A stretch of 64,000 nt of DNA from Megaleporinus macrocephalus (Eukaryota; Chordata; Actinopteri; Characiformes; Anostomidae): assembly GCA_021613375.1 (NCBI GenBank), contig CM038715.1:4739763-4803762 (forward strand), written 5' to 3'. Under the pieces are notes generated by a model. The model did no database searches. It saw nothing but the letters and a program-made list of their open reading frames with translations, and was not told the origin of the DNA. The position numbers and the translations under genes are program-made. Shown here one piece after another: positions 1-14,732 of this stretch (position 1 is the stretch's first letter; every line of letters begins with the position of its first letter).

Positions 1-772
1 AAGAAAGGTCAGGTTCCAGCTTGTGTAGAGCAATCCAGCCTCTAGCAAACTGCACTGCATCCACACCATACATGATCATTACAGAGCTGCTTCCAACAAA
101 TCACACTGCAGCACAGCTTGCTGAGAGCGAGAGTACCTGAACAAGGAAAAGTCTGAAAACCAGTGAAAGTGACTGCAGATCAGACCCGGCCCATGCACTA
201 TTTATTAGACAGCATCTATAAAGTGAAAAGGAGAAGCCAGTGTGGAGATTTGTGGTGGGTGTGACATCATGCTGCCATTCGGACCTTGTCATGTGCTATA
301 GCAAGTTCGATAAGATAAATTACACATTTTATTTCTGGGCATGCTGTTTGTATGGTGCATAGTGGGCTCTGCACATTAGCCCCAGAGTAAAAGGCAGATC
401 TGAGGCACCAAACAGCTACTATCCCATGTTCATTAGGCCAAACATTTAAAAACCTGCAGAACATTCTACTACAACTGACCTCCCAGTAACCCTTGGTGGA
501 TTTATGCATGTGGAAAAGGGATCCCCTCATCTAGCTACCTGTTCTGACTTGATCCCACAGGGTTACACAGGGGTCGAGGTCTGTCCAGACAACTCTACAC
601 GATGATGGATTAAACTGATTTTTTGTCTGCACCATTCTTTTGCTGAGATGAAAACAAATTAATTCAAAGCTTATTGGTATATAATGTATTGGAGGCTTAT
701 TTACAGTGGTGGGGAATGTAACCAGGGGTAACATTTTATTTACTTTTTAATTTATTTTCTAAGCTTTGTATT

Positions 773-773
<1 letters not shown>
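1..773. other. prkce intron, no feature recognised
   Basis: Start of the window, inside the intron downstream of the HGVIYR exon. Small open frames on both strands look random. I searched the minus strand for the expected DLKLDN/DFG exon and did not see it. Confidence 0.6.

Positions 774-846
<73 letters not shown>
774..846. repeat. (AAT)n microsatellite
   Basis: About 24 perfect AAT triplets. They produce poly-Ile and poly-Asn frames that are artefacts. Confidence 0.98.
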
Positions 847-1178
847 GGGTACATTTGAAAATAGTCTTTCTTTGGATAATATTTGGTCTTATTTCATGCA
901 CTGTTAATTTTTTCAACCATGCATTTTTCATTTGTTTTTGGAACAAAGTCTAATCTCAATCAAAATGCCAGTATCTTAAAACATATCTCATAACGTATTC
1001 ATAACCATATTGTTCTTTGAGTGTCTGGTTCTTATGGCGACCGCTATGAACAATTATATGAATGTTTCTCTACACTGGAGCATTTTGCAACAGCTTGCCT
1101 ACGTTTAAATTATTTATTTTGCAGAAATTCATACTGGTTTTTAAAAATAGCACCAATCTATATTAACATGTGCAGGTA
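847..1178. other. prkce intron, nothing recognised
   Basis: AT-rich unique-looking sequence with no coding signal. Confidence 0.5.
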
Positions 1179-1917
1179 TTAACCCCGTATTTGGCCAGGA
1201 CCAGCTGGGGATTTCAATGTTTGTTATATTTTGTTTTTGTTTATGATTTCATGTGGGCTGTACACCACTAGGGTACAAATATTGTCTTATGGGTCATTTT
1301 TGACCCGTGAATTATAAAAGCATTTAAAACACCAGAAAAAAGTTCAAAGGCCACATACAAACTCGGGTTGTGCTTGATTTGACAGTTGGACTGAGGGGGC
1401 ACAATGTCACATGTGACAATTTTTTCACCTCCTATTTCACCTCCTACATGTGCTAAATAGAGTTGATGTTGAAAATTGTTCACAAAATCAAGCAACATTT
1501 TGTTGTTTTATTGTGTTATGAGAGAATTATATCACTTTCAAAAAATATAAAAGAATAAACTGTTTATTGACTGTTTTTTCCCTTTTAATATAATTAATTC
1601 AGAAGTAGTTACTTCACCTTTATAGGAGCATAATAAACCTTTACTGAATAAATGAAAACTGTTGGTATTTGGTTAAAAAAAAGTGTAGTACTGTTCATTG
1701 CTGATTGTCTTTTTGTATTGTGTAACAAAACATACATGATAATAAATTAATTAAATTAAGTTGAATTGATGAATAACAGGTTGTTTCATCATACAAAATC
1801 AATTTTGGATTTATAATTCAATTAAGCTGCTTTATTTTGGGGCTTTGGAAGGGCGGGTCATTTTTGACCCGTAGGAAAAGGGGAGTAAACAGTATGTTAA
1901 GATCACACAAGGGTTAA
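1179..1917. mobile_element. piggyBac-like non-autonomous element (TTAA target)
   Basis: The left end reads TTAACCCC and the right end, read inward, TTAACCCTTGTGTGATC. The TTAA tetranucleotides at both borders (1179-1182 and 1914-1917) match the target site used by piggyBac elements. Sub-terminal copies of GGGTCATTTTTGACCCGT occur near each end (1292 and 1857), a motif I associate with teleost TTAA elements. No transposase is visible inside. Confidence 0.55.
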
Positions 1918-2645
1918 GCATAACTCAAGCCAGTATGAACTCTAGTCCAGGTTGTTACTGACTACTAAGCATCAGTAGGTATTAAGGCTGATATTTTACG
2001 GTGTTAAATAGAGAACAAAAATCAGTGTGCCAGGCAAATTCAGAGTAAAGGGAACAGGGAAGTTCTAGAACACTCTCTTTCCCTTTCCTTCTCTGCGTAT
2101 ATCTCCTTCTTTCGCTTACCCAGTCTCTCTCTTTTGCCCTTTAGCCTCTATGCAAGCATAATACTGTCTATACACTGTGTGGGAGTGTGTGTGTGTATGT
2201 GAGTGTGTTTATGTGTGTATGTCTATGCATTGATGCCAAGATAATGTCTGCTAGGACAAAGATAGCACAAGGAAGCCAAGCAACATGGCCTTTGATGGTT
2301 GATTGGTAAAAAATGTCAACATTTCTTCACCAGCATCAGTCAAGCAAAGGTGTTTTTGTGAGGCACTGTTCCGACGAGAGGGCAGAGGCAGGGCCCGGTT
2401 TATGTAACTGTTCTATTCTGACAAGAGAAAGGCAATGGGGACAGAAAGTATTCGGGCGTGATCTGAACTTCACTTGGCCATGGTGTCCAATTTCCAGCAA
2501 GTTTTGAAACAATACATGTCCTAAGTGTGTATAATATCCACTTTAAACACATGAAAATCATATAGATTCATAAATGTTACTAGTAACTGAGTCATCTGCA
2601 CAATCAAAAAACAACTACTGTGCACGTATGAAAAGTATACATATA
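1918..2645. other. prkce intron, nothing recognised
   Basis: Holds a pyrimidine-rich stretch near 2070-2150 and a short GT-rich tract near 2180-2225. No gene signal. Confidence 0.5.
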
Positions 2646-3425
2646 CACTCACCAAGCACTTTATTAGGAACACCCGTACACCTACTCATACAAGCATTTA
2701 TCTAAGCAGCCATAAAATCATGTATCAGTCGTATCAGTGATTTCGACATTTCGGCGTGACTTGTTTGCGTCAGTTGGGGGTTTATATATTTAAATAACAG
2801 CTGATCTCCTGGTATATTCATACACTGCATACACTCTGTATCCATCCATCCATTATCTGCCACTTAATCCCGCTAGTCGGGGTCACAAGGCCAATCCCAG
2901 CATAAACGGGCAAAGGCGGGGTACACCATGGACAGTTCGCCAGTCCATCGCATGGTTAACACTCACTCCTATCATGCATGTGTTTGGACTGTGGGAGGAA
3001 ACCGGAGTACCCAGAGGAAACCCACTCAAGCACAGGGAGAACACACACACTCCACACAGAACCACCCGGACCGGGAATCCAACCCAGATCTAATAACGAT
3101 GCAGTTAAGAAAAACCTCCAGTTAGTGGAAGTTCTGCCTTATTGAAGAAATACCTTATTGATGAGAGAGGTCAGCAGAGAATGGCCAGACTACTTCGAGC
3201 TGATGGAAAGGCTCCAGGAACTCAGATAACCACTCAGAAAAGCATCTCAGCATACACAACATGTCGAACCCTGAGGCAGATGGCCAACAACAGCAGAGGA
3301 CTAGTTCAGTCAGCCAAGAACAGAGAGCTGAGACTGCAATATGCAGAGGCTCGCCAAAACTGGACAGCTGGACGGCCGAAAACTGTAAAACCATAGCCTG
3401 GTCTGATGAGTACCAGGGGTCATGC
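2646..3425 (+). mobile_element. decayed Tc1-like transposon with nested repeat
   Basis: The left end CACTCACCAAGCACTTTATTAGGAACACC is a widespread teleost Tc1-type terminus. From 3142 the plus strand encodes a transposase fossil: LIDERGQQRMARLLRADGK, TTCRTLRQMANNS and LQYAEARQNWT, the central helix-turn-helix/linker region. An in-frame stop follows, and LRQMA is out of step with the usual LRRMGY context. The N-terminal part is replaced by a nested element at 2838-3115, and I see no DDE catalytic region or right terminus. It is inactive. Confidence 0.72.
2838..3115 (+). mobile_element. interspersed repeat nested in the Tc1 fossil
   Basis: Begins with (ATCC)n, continues ATTATCTGCCACTTAATCCC and includes TGTGGGAGGAAACCGGAG and AACCCACTCAAGCACAGGGA. 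I recognise this as a very common fish repeat; its class (LINE tail or SINE-like) I cannot fix. A second, shorter copy is at 60146-60250. Short open frames within are not genes. Confidence 0.65.
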
Positions 3426-5411
3426 TGAAGATCTCAGGGACTGACACCGTTATAGGACGCCACAGTTTATGAAATTTCTGACCTGCTAGATCAGCCCCAG
3501 CCAACTGTAAGTGTAAATACTGTGAAAAGTAAGTGTCTAGGAGAAGCAACAGCTAAGCAAACGGTAGACCATGTGATCCCACAACAAATGTTGAATGTGT
3601 AGCAAGTAAAAATTGCATATCGTCTGTTGCATCACTCAGAGTACAGGAGTTTTGTGAAATAAGATTTCCTGGCTAAGCAGCTGCACACTATGGTCACTAT
3701 ACACAATGCCTTTAACCATGTCCATTAGTTTCTTACTGTAAGAGAGACAACAGGACATGTATTTCCCAATTCCTCAACTAACCCCTTCATAGAGAAGCTG
3801 AAACTGGAGTAATCGGAACAGCTCTACATTCAAGCACACCCTGCAACCTTGTTTAAATCTTCTTCATAAATTCTAAACTCGGTTCTTGTTGTTTCCCCAG
3901 TAACTTTGCAATGTCTTTAGGGTATAACGGAGTTTCAAGCTATCTTTCTAGAACAGCAGCTACTGCAGAAGGTGGACCAGGTGCGCAGCGGCTCACTGCA
4001 TTGCCGTTGCCTTGTCAGAGCTCCTTGGTTGAGCAACTGGACTCTTATCTTTAGGCAGACAAACAGGCAGATACGCATGCACCAACACACACACACACAC
4101 ACACAATCCCGCTCAGAGACACACACGCAAACACACACACAAAAATGCATGCAGCCACACGTAACACCCACTGATTGGAGACGTGACACACTTCCCCTGT
4201 GCTCCAGTGAGCCCTTACTTTGTAGCTTTAGTTTACAAAGCCCTGATGATGTTATTTCTCCCTCATCTCCCCCACCCAGTCCCGGTCTCTCTCCCTAAAA
4301 CACACAAGCACATATGTACTCACATACACTGACATACAAACACCCACAATCAGGCGCTATTGAAAAGCCTTCCTGTGTTGGTTGTTAGCGCAGAGTGATT
4401 TTTCCATAAGACTTCTGAACAAACCCAAAGCCCCTGCAGTGACAACCCCCTTCTCAAACGCAGCCATGAAGCCCAGACACACCTGACACAAGTCCACTAT
4501 ACTAATTCTGCTCTGTTTAGGGGAACGTAAAGTTCATACAGCAATGTGCTTGCTTCAGAGCAGGGCAACGAGTGCATGCTAGACCTGCAGGGATGCTTTG
4601 TGCTGCCCCTCTGAATCAGACTGGACATCTAGAGCGCGGCAAGTCGCAGCACGCTCCGCAGACCAAACGGCTCCACTCAATCTACTCCTTTCACTCTCTC
4701 AGGAGGAGAAAAACATCACTCTGAGTGATCAAAATAAAGCAAAGGCTCAACAGAAATGCTGGTGAGCAGAGTTTTAAGGTAGCAATCAATACATGAAGAG
4801 AAAGAGCTTCAAGACTCTGATAACTCCAGCTGCTTTTGAAGAGTACTCACTTTTTTTTCTTTTTAGTCTTATACGTTGTGTTTGTTACAGTAACCGTCCA
4901 CCCTTTTAAACAAAACCTTGTTTTCGGACTCCATCAAAGTGCTTCCAGATTTCAGTAGTCTGGGAAAGCACTGCGCCATTTCAGAGGCGATTGCAAAACA
5001 AGATCACCCCGCCCTCAGCCTGTAGGGTCTGATTGCATCTAAATAGGGCTTTTGGAAACTGGTGGTCAACCTGTTGACCAGGTTTTGTAGCAACAAAACA
5101 GGTCGCAGGATTTTTGTTTTGGTTTAACACTCCATTAGAATGATCATTCAGGTGTTGAGGATAGGGCAGGGAATTCAGCTGGAGTTTCACATGCAAATTA
5201 TCTTTTTGCTTCTAATGGGGGCTTTTTGGGTGGACTGCATTGGATATGTCTGTAACTTCCATGCTATAAAAAACTACAGAACTGTCTAGGAATTGGAAGT
5301 GGCATGCCACATCACTAATGATAAGTAAAACAAGGCCTGCCTATCTTCTGAAAATTAATGAACACAGAGAACAAAAAAAAAAACGTTCTACATGCCTTCT
5401 ACATATATATA
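3426..5411. other. prkce intron with CA-rich tract
   Basis: No gene seen. An interrupted (CA)n tract spans about 4085-4142. The open frame across it (about 108 codons) is low-complexity and looks random. The remainder appears unique. Confidence 0.5.
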
Positions 5412-5929
5412 CACTACCGCTCAAAAGTTTGGGATCACAGTGAAATGTTCTAGTTTTTAATGGAGTATCTTCTTCCTTAACACAACAATGGACTGATGGG
5501 TCTCTAAAGAAAGTTGTTTCTTTCTGGTCATTGTGAGTCGGTCAGCAAGCCATCAACTGCTGATGCTTCAGATACTAAACTAACCTAGAATGTTGTTCCC
5601 TTTTATACTCACTTATTAGTAGAATGTTTTTCAGCTGTGATCACAATTGATCAAGAGTGTCCCAACAACCAATTAGTCCAATAACATCCTTAACTTGGAT
5701 TGATGGCCGTACCAGGAGATTTAGACAGAGGACTGAGAATTGCTGATAATAGGACTATATGTAAAATAAGCCTTTATACAAAAATAGACTTTAATACAAA
5801 CATTTTTATTCTTTAAAAATCATCTGATACACTTACATTAATTATGAAATGGACAATATTGTTTGTGAATTGCATGAAAATTGCAGGAACTGAAATTCTA
5901 TATTGATCCTAAACTTTTGAGCGATAGTG
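5412..5929 (-). mobile_element. Tc1-type ~0.5-kb element, copy 1
   Basis: Terminal inverted repeats CACTACCGCTCAAAAGTTTGGGATCAC and its complement, flanked by TA on each side, the Tc1/mariner target. Internal sequence is shared with the copies at 7294, 21432, 26799 and 58353. On its sense (minus) strand a short frame begins MTRKKQLSLET, resembling the first residues of Tc1-like transposases. Confidence 0.85.
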
Positions 5930-7293
5930 TATATATATATATATATATATATCGTGGCTGTCCAAAGAAGTATCTCCAAAATGGCAACTTTACAGGAGAG
6001 ACCAAAAAACTTACTTTACTTTCTATGTAAGTCAATGGTAGCTATTTTGGAGCACTTCCATTGGTCCCTTCATCATGAAATTGTCATACGATATAAATGA
6101 CCATTGGTGTTTTCAAATGATCAACAAAAATGAAGATACATTTTCATTGGACTGCGACAACATATATATAAAGTAAAAAATCTGCTCATTGTATTAGTCA
6201 TAACAAAGTAAAGTACATTTCTGAGCTGCAAGTAAGCACAATGAACATCTTCACATTCAAACATGTCAAGAATAGACAGAACCAGAACTCATGAATGAGC
6301 AACCAAACAGTGGCATGCTGTTACATGACATGACAGCTTAAAATGTCTTGATGACAGCTGTTCCGTGCATTTCCCGGCACTGACGTTTGTAAAAGCAGAG
6401 GCAACAAGTTGAGAAATGTGAATTAAAGCATGATGTCTCTTTGTTAAGATACAAATAATGTCTTTAACTTGCACCCTTCTCACCCTTTTCTGGCAGGTAC
6501 AAGCTGATACTTTCATTGTCAACAGCAAATCAGAGTCAACAGCAGTAAAGAGAGAAGAAGCGAGGGAGGGAGCGAGAGGAGAGAGACTTGTTTTTTTTTT
6601 TGGGTTCATCAGGTTCATCCATTCTCCAGCTTTCATCTCCTTCACTTACATTTACATCAGGTTTGTGTGGGTTTGTATACCAAAAACATTTTTACACACT
6701 TTGTATTGCTTAGAACTGCTTTTGCACTGCACCTTCAAGACTGATATAACTTTGCTGTTGGCACAAAACCTCGTTCCTTCGTAATGATAACTTCACAGGA
6801 GAAGAAAAAACTTTACTTTTAGCCATTTTTCACTAAACTGGGCTAAACTGCTTTAGGCTGAAAAACAACAGCAAAGAAATACTGATAGATGCAAAGGTAA
6901 TATCAGACTTGGAATTGGACTGGTTAATTAGAGCAGAGAGAAACAGATAGACATAGAACTGCCCAGAAGATAGGACTCTGAAAAACTGTTGTGGTCAGCA
7001 TTTTAACCACAGATATGGCAGCCCTGCAGAGATAACTTTCTGAGGAGCGCAGATATGCTGTTTATTTAAAGTACTTGTCCAAAGTGGGGAAATCAGGAAT
7101 CGGGAATATCTATAGTCTGTCCTCGAGTATCTCCCATCACTGGACAACAATGTGAAAGTTTAGGCTTGATAATAAATCTCTACCTGTCCGTAAACTCTCA
7201 ATCTCAGTCCAACCTCTGCCAGGTCAACTCGTTTGAAGTCCTCCAAAGAGCATATACATGGAAAGGCTTTCATTCAAGTCTGATTCTGTTGTA
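5930..7293. other. prkce intron, low-copy repeat, no gene
   Basis: Starts with a short (TA)n. Sequence 5950-6165 resembles 62470-62690 (shared TTGGTCCCTTCATCATGA and TTCAAATGAT), so it is part of an interspersed repeat I cannot name. GA-rich patch near 6550-6590. No coding signal. Confidence 0.45.
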
Positions 7294-7811
7294 CACTACC
7301 GCTCAAAAGTTTAGGATCACTTTAGAATTTCATTTCATTTCAATTTTCCTGAAATTCACAAACAATATTGTCCATTTCACAATTAATGTAAGTGTATCAG
7401 ATGATTTTTAAAGAATAAAAATGTTTGTATTAAAGTTTATTTTTGTATAGAGGCTTATTTTGCATATAGTCCTATTATCAGCAATTCTCAGTCCTCTGTC
7501 TAAATCTCCTGGTACAGCCGCCAATCCAAGTTAAGGATGTTATTGGACTAATTGGTTGTTAGGACACTCTTGCTCAATTGTGATGCACAGCTGAAAAACA
7601 TTCTACTAATAAGTGAGTATAAAAGGGAACAACATTCTAGGTTAGTTTAGTATCTGAAGATCAGCAGTTGATGGCTTGCTGACCGACTCAAAATTACCAG
7701 AAAGAAACAACTTTCTTTAGAGACCCGTCAGTCCATTGTTGTGTTAAGGAAGAAGATACTCCATTAAAACAAGAACATTTTATTGTGATCCCAAACTTTT
7801 GAGCGGTAGTG
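7294..7811 (+). mobile_element. Tc1-type ~0.5-kb element, copy 2
   Basis: Same family as the element at 5412 but in the opposite orientation, 1.4 kb away. Terminal repeats CACTACCGCTCAAAAG and CTTTTGAGCGGTAGTG, TA flanks at 7292-7293 and 7812-7813. The start codon of the transposase-like frame is lost here (ACC preceded by ATT). Confidence 0.87.
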
Positions 7812-9854
<2,043 letters not shown>

Positions 9855-10838
9855 CAAGGGTGTAGGAGTGGGTTTCACATTGGGGGGACACATTTCCTAA
9901 TATGAATCAAAGCCCACCCTATCCCCTAAAATATTACCTATAAACTGATTCCACTGTAGGTAAGGTAGTAAATCACTGTATGTATAGTGACATAGAACAA
10001 CATTACATTTACATTTATATTACAGTAAATTATAAATAAATAAACAAAATACAACATTATCTGTTTATTATTAGATAAATCAAATTAAAGATCACTTTAC
10101 ACACTAAACTAGATACACTTACATGGTACTGCTGTCAGAAAACTTTTAAACTATACATACATTGTCTGGATTATAGACACATATAACCAAAAGAAAATAT
10201 TATTTTCTTTGGAGTATGATGCTGAAATGAAACTACAATAAATGTATGTTAAGGTTTCCTGATTAGACTAGACTAACATTAATGTTAGACAGTAAGGCTG
10301 TGTCCCAAACAGCACCCTCTGGAACATTACATACTGCACTACTGTAAACACTTCTAACGATGGAGTCCTTTTATTTATTCATTAATTAATTTATTTTATT
10401 TATTATATTATATTTTTTACGTATGTAGTGTAGTAGCAGTCTGCAGTTTGGGGGCGTGGCCAGAGAGTAATGTAACTTTACGTTTCAGAGTGCTTTCTGA
10501 CTAAAGTTAATATAAACGTTAGCTAACCCAAACCCTCCTAGTCTGTTACCATAACAACACATTATACTAAAGCTGTTTTTAATTGCAGTATATATGGTCA
10601 TTGTTGTTATTCACTGCTCTCATCACTGACCTCACGTTTAAATTTAGGAGCCAGCCCCTCCAACCTAACAACCCGAGCCCGTTGCTAACAACAAACACGG
10701 CATGTGAATTGGGAAGGCTGGTAAAAAGGAGCTTTTATAATAAAAGTTTTTAAACAGTTTCTGCTTTTCTGTGGTTTAATTTTTGGGTGGGACAAAACTA
10801 CCTGTTTCTAATATCCCCCCCTGGTTCCTATGCCAATG
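9855..10838. mobile_element. ~1-kb non-autonomous DNA transposon, copy A
   Basis: Ends CAAGGGTGTAGGAG and CCTATGCCAATG are imperfect inverted repeats. The flanks GGACTAAT (9847-9854) and GGACTGAT (10839-10846) match at 7 of 8 bases, a hAT-like 8-bp duplication. The interior is repeated in inverse orientation at 28868-29950. No transposase seen. Confidence 0.72.
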
Positions 10839-13333
10839 GGACTGATTATATTTAGATCACATTTATAGAGAAATTCACAAAATACTAAAGGATTCACCAC
10901 CTTAAATGCAACATGATCAGATCAAGCAGTGCTACAAGTAGTATCTCTAATACTTTAGTATCTCTAATAATTTCTCTATAAATAAATAAGTAAGTATTTA
11001 CAAATAAATTTATAAATAAATAAGTATTTTGCACTTCTGGTTGGATGCTAACTGCATTTCATTGGCTTTGTACCTGTCCTTTGCACAATGACAATAAAGT
11101 TGAATCTAATCTAATCTAAAAAAAAACTCTAATCTTATATGTATCATCACATTATTGCAGAATACAGTTATGGTACATTTTAAATTTTAATATGTTAGGC
11201 TCAGCAGATACATGTAAATTCTTCATTGAAGGTGTGTTATTCTCTTATTTTCACCTAGAAAATCGGCAACTCAGTGACAGCTTTTCTCGTTAAAGTATGA
11301 ACGACACCTGCCTTAATGCAGCAGCACTTCTCATAAGCAAAAAAAAAAAAAAAAACTAAAAATAGGGCAAGCACAAATGTATGATAACAATGCACATTCA
11401 CCAGCGCAGCGGGACAAGTCCTCTATAGTCCAGCCCGATGAAGCGCTGTAGCGTCAGGGGAATAAGCAAGGAAAGGTCAGTCTTCCTGCATTCCTGTTGT
11501 GTGATGTGGGAAATGGGAGGGAGCATGTACAGATATCCACTTAACTGTTCCTCATCATGTGCCATTGTTTTCTCCCCTCACAGAATTTAGGATAAGGAAG
11601 CTAAGACACATATTTTATAATGTCCTTACAATGAAACAATGCCATGCCTCCGATGATAAGGAAGAGGCTCCAGTGTAGTTTTACAGGCCTACAGAGCTCC
11701 ATCCTGAAATATCTCTCTCTCACTACGAACTGCGTACACCCACACATACGCAAGCTCTGTAGGAAGTCAAGGTCGAAGAGCAGGGGCGATGCTCTGTTAC
11801 TATCAGGAAACGGAACTTTCTCCAAGGATGTGTGGGGAAAAGCAGTAAGACTTTATGAGACACAGTCTCTATAAAAAGGTTAGCGTCAGTATCTGTTTAT
11901 AGCAGGTACTGTTACTTGCTTTGAAGGAATTGTTGCATTCTGTGCTAATACATATCCTGGGTGTTCTGAATGAAGGCAAAGAAGAAATCTGTAAGAACAA
12001 CGCCATCAAATTCATACTTTCAGATAAAATTCCAGGTGAAAACGTTTATCTAACTTGAACAAATATCTTAGAATTGGTTCATTTGATGGACAATGCTCTC
12101 AAGCTCAGGACAGCCCATCACATTCAGTTTGTCTCGATTCGGAAGAAGGATTTAAACAGGATGCTAAAATAATTTGCTTAAATGCGCCAAGAGCTCTGGA
12201 GGAGGCCCACCCAATCAAACATGAACAAACAGTCCCGGCTCCTAATTAGAAATGGACAAATAGTGTCTTCCGGTTGGGCGCAGCATGGCTCTGATTGGCA
12301 GATAGCAGCACACAGACGGCCTGACTGCACATTGTCTGCTCTCTGTCACAGAATGATTTACAGTTCTGGCAAGGAAACAGGCTACATGAACTACTCAGAT
12401 CCTACTGGTTACATTGTAAGCACAAGCATCAACTGATCAATATAATATATTCATATATCACAAACTGAGAGAACCAGTAGCAAGAAAAAGCAAGGATGGC
12501 GCATATACTGCCAAGCAGAACAATGAAATGCATAGCTAATATGCAATGTGAGCTGTTTTATATATAAAACTATGTGTGTGTGCACTTAGTCAAACAATAC
12601 TGTGTGTCTGACAGCACTGGGGAAGATGGGAGGTGTAAGGAAATGTCTGTTTAGTCTCTCCTGTGCTTATATAATATGTTTTGAAATGGTTTTTCAATGG
12701 CTCCTGTTTTCAGGTGCAGAAGGTTTTTGATTGATCATTCAACGCATTGGAAATACACACACAGTCATATACAAAACTGTGAACCCCTTGGTTAAATAAC
12801 ACGTTTGTTAATGATCAGACTAAATAAATGTGATCAGTTCAAATAATTGCATGCAGATGACTGTGTAGAGAAGACAAGCTAGCAAGGTATAATATAATGT
12901 GAGGTAAAATATAAGATGGCTAGTTAATGTAGCTGAATAGGTTCAAACAGAACCTGCTTCGTGTTTTTGTTGTTTTGTAAATAAGTTATCTGCTAAGAAA
13001 TATTTTAAGTAATGTAAGTAATAAGAAAGTAATATTTTTAAAGCATGAGTGTTTTATGACTATTGAATTAAGTGCACAACCGCAGAATTCACTATATCTG
13101 AAGTCCTATGGCACTATTATGTACATGAATAACAAATATTCTACAGTAAACAAACTTAAAGAGACTAAAGTTGGCCCAAAGTGTATTCTCTGTCAAGGAC
13201 GTGTACTTTTTTATACTTGGAACATCAACAACACATAGTCGTTCACACAAACATTTATATATGACTATATATTCAGCTAGGACTAGCAAACACACACACC
13301 CACATGTACACAATACTTTGTTGTTGAGTCTAA
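10839..13333. other. prkce intron with a LINE tail
   Basis: The stretch 11030-11117 is described separately. A poly-A run lies at 11340-11355. The remaining sequence, including several 60-80-codon open frames, shows no recognisable gene. Confidence 0.5.
11030..11117 (+). mobile_element. LINE 3' tail fragment
   Basis: CATTGGCTTTGTACCTGTCC followed by TTTGCACAATGACAATAAAG and a TCTAA tandem tail is a typical teleost LINE 3' end. Only the tail is present. Confidence 0.6.
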
Positions 13334-14087
13334 GGGGGTTTTCACACCAGCACTAGTTAGTCCAGTTAAAACGGACTCTGGTTCGTTTGGTGCGGTTTGT
13401 TTTGGCAGGTGTGAAAACAGTAATCACACTCAGCTGCAGACCAAAACAACCGCACCGAGACCCTTGAGAGAAGGTGGTCTCAGTCCGGTTCCAAACGAAC
13501 TCCGGAGCGGTTCGTTTTTGGTGAGAACATGATCCGACCTCGATCCGACCCAAGTATTAGGTGTTCTCCACAAGTTTGATCTAAACATCTCCTGCAGCCA
13601 GGTGTGCTTTGCATTATGGGATGCTGCAGATGGCATAAACAGAGAACTAGAGAACTGTAGCAGCTAACAGGGCGAGGACAATGAAGCGAGGTCTCTCTTG
13701 GACTAGCAGTGAGGGACGTTGTCTACTTGATGTTTGGAGTGAGCTGGGTGGTCTGCAGGTGGACTGTAGTTTGGTATATTATCAGATTATTATTACAGCT
13801 AGGAACAGATGCTGTCTCTGCCGCTGCTCCGAGATACGCTCTACAAGAAATGTGCAGTAGTTTAGGAAAACCGGATCTTCTCCCTGTGTTTACTTTCTCG
13901 CTCGCATGCCAGATGGCTCTGACCAATCAGAGGAGACGACGTGCTCATGTGGTTTGTTGGGGCGCATTTTGGTGCAGTTCGGTTTTTGCCTGTGAAAACA
14001 AACTTAACCGAGGAGGAAACGCTCCAAATAAACAAACTCATTAACTGATCCAGACCAGAGAAACAAACTACAGGTGTGAAAACGCCC
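13334..14087. mobile_element. Harbinger-like non-autonomous element
   Basis: The left end GGGGGTTTTCACACCAG and the right end CAGGTGTGAAAACGCCC are inverted repeats. TAA flanks each side (13331-13333 and 14088-14090), as expected for the 3-bp TWA target of PIF/Harbinger. Internal sub-repeats contain GGTTCG/CGAACC motifs. The 111-codon frame inside lacks known transposase motifs. Confidence 0.6.
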
Positions 14088-14669
14088 TAAATGCAGTGTA
14101 CGTCGAGCAGTACTCGCAATGATCCCGGATGACGTACTGCACCGGCAGACATTTTTAAGTGTATAGCCCCAACACACTGTCCTATCCCATGATTACATCG
14201 GAGCCACAAAGGAATTAGAAGCGGAGGAAAAAAACAGTAAAATGCGGAACGTCGGCTGTGTGTACATAGCTACGGCTAGTGAACTGCCGCTACAGGAGTT
14301 AGCGCTACTTGTGAGGTAAACAATGATTACATTCCTCCCGTTTCATCTTCTCTGAGCTACAGCTCCACACCGTCTGATACATAATCAGACAAACTCGCAG
14401 ATCAGTGTCACAAACAGGATCTAAAGCCGTCAGTAAGCGGGGGTTTAAATGAATAGCAGTGGTGGTCTGAGGTCTTGTGTCACAGGACGTTGGTGAGATG
14501 GTGGACGTAGTGTGTCCGAGGTTGCGTGGATACTAAACACTCACACACTGAAAGAGTGCACTGCTTTAACAGGCAGACAGTGTGCACTAGCTCAAACTGA
14601 GTACGTACTGTTTAAGTACACGATTTCAGACGCACCCTAAGAGAACAATGGCCAAAAAGGAAGTATGAA

Positions 14670-14675
<6 letters not shown>
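14088..14675. other. prkce intron, nothing recognised
   Basis: Modestly CpG-containing sequence with no gene or clear repeat. Confidence 0.5.

Positions 14676-14729
<54 letters not shown>
14676..14729. repeat. (TA)n microsatellite
   Basis: About 27 TA units, partly at the flank of the hAT element that starts at 14730. Confidence 0.97.
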
Positions 14730-14732
<3 letters not shown>
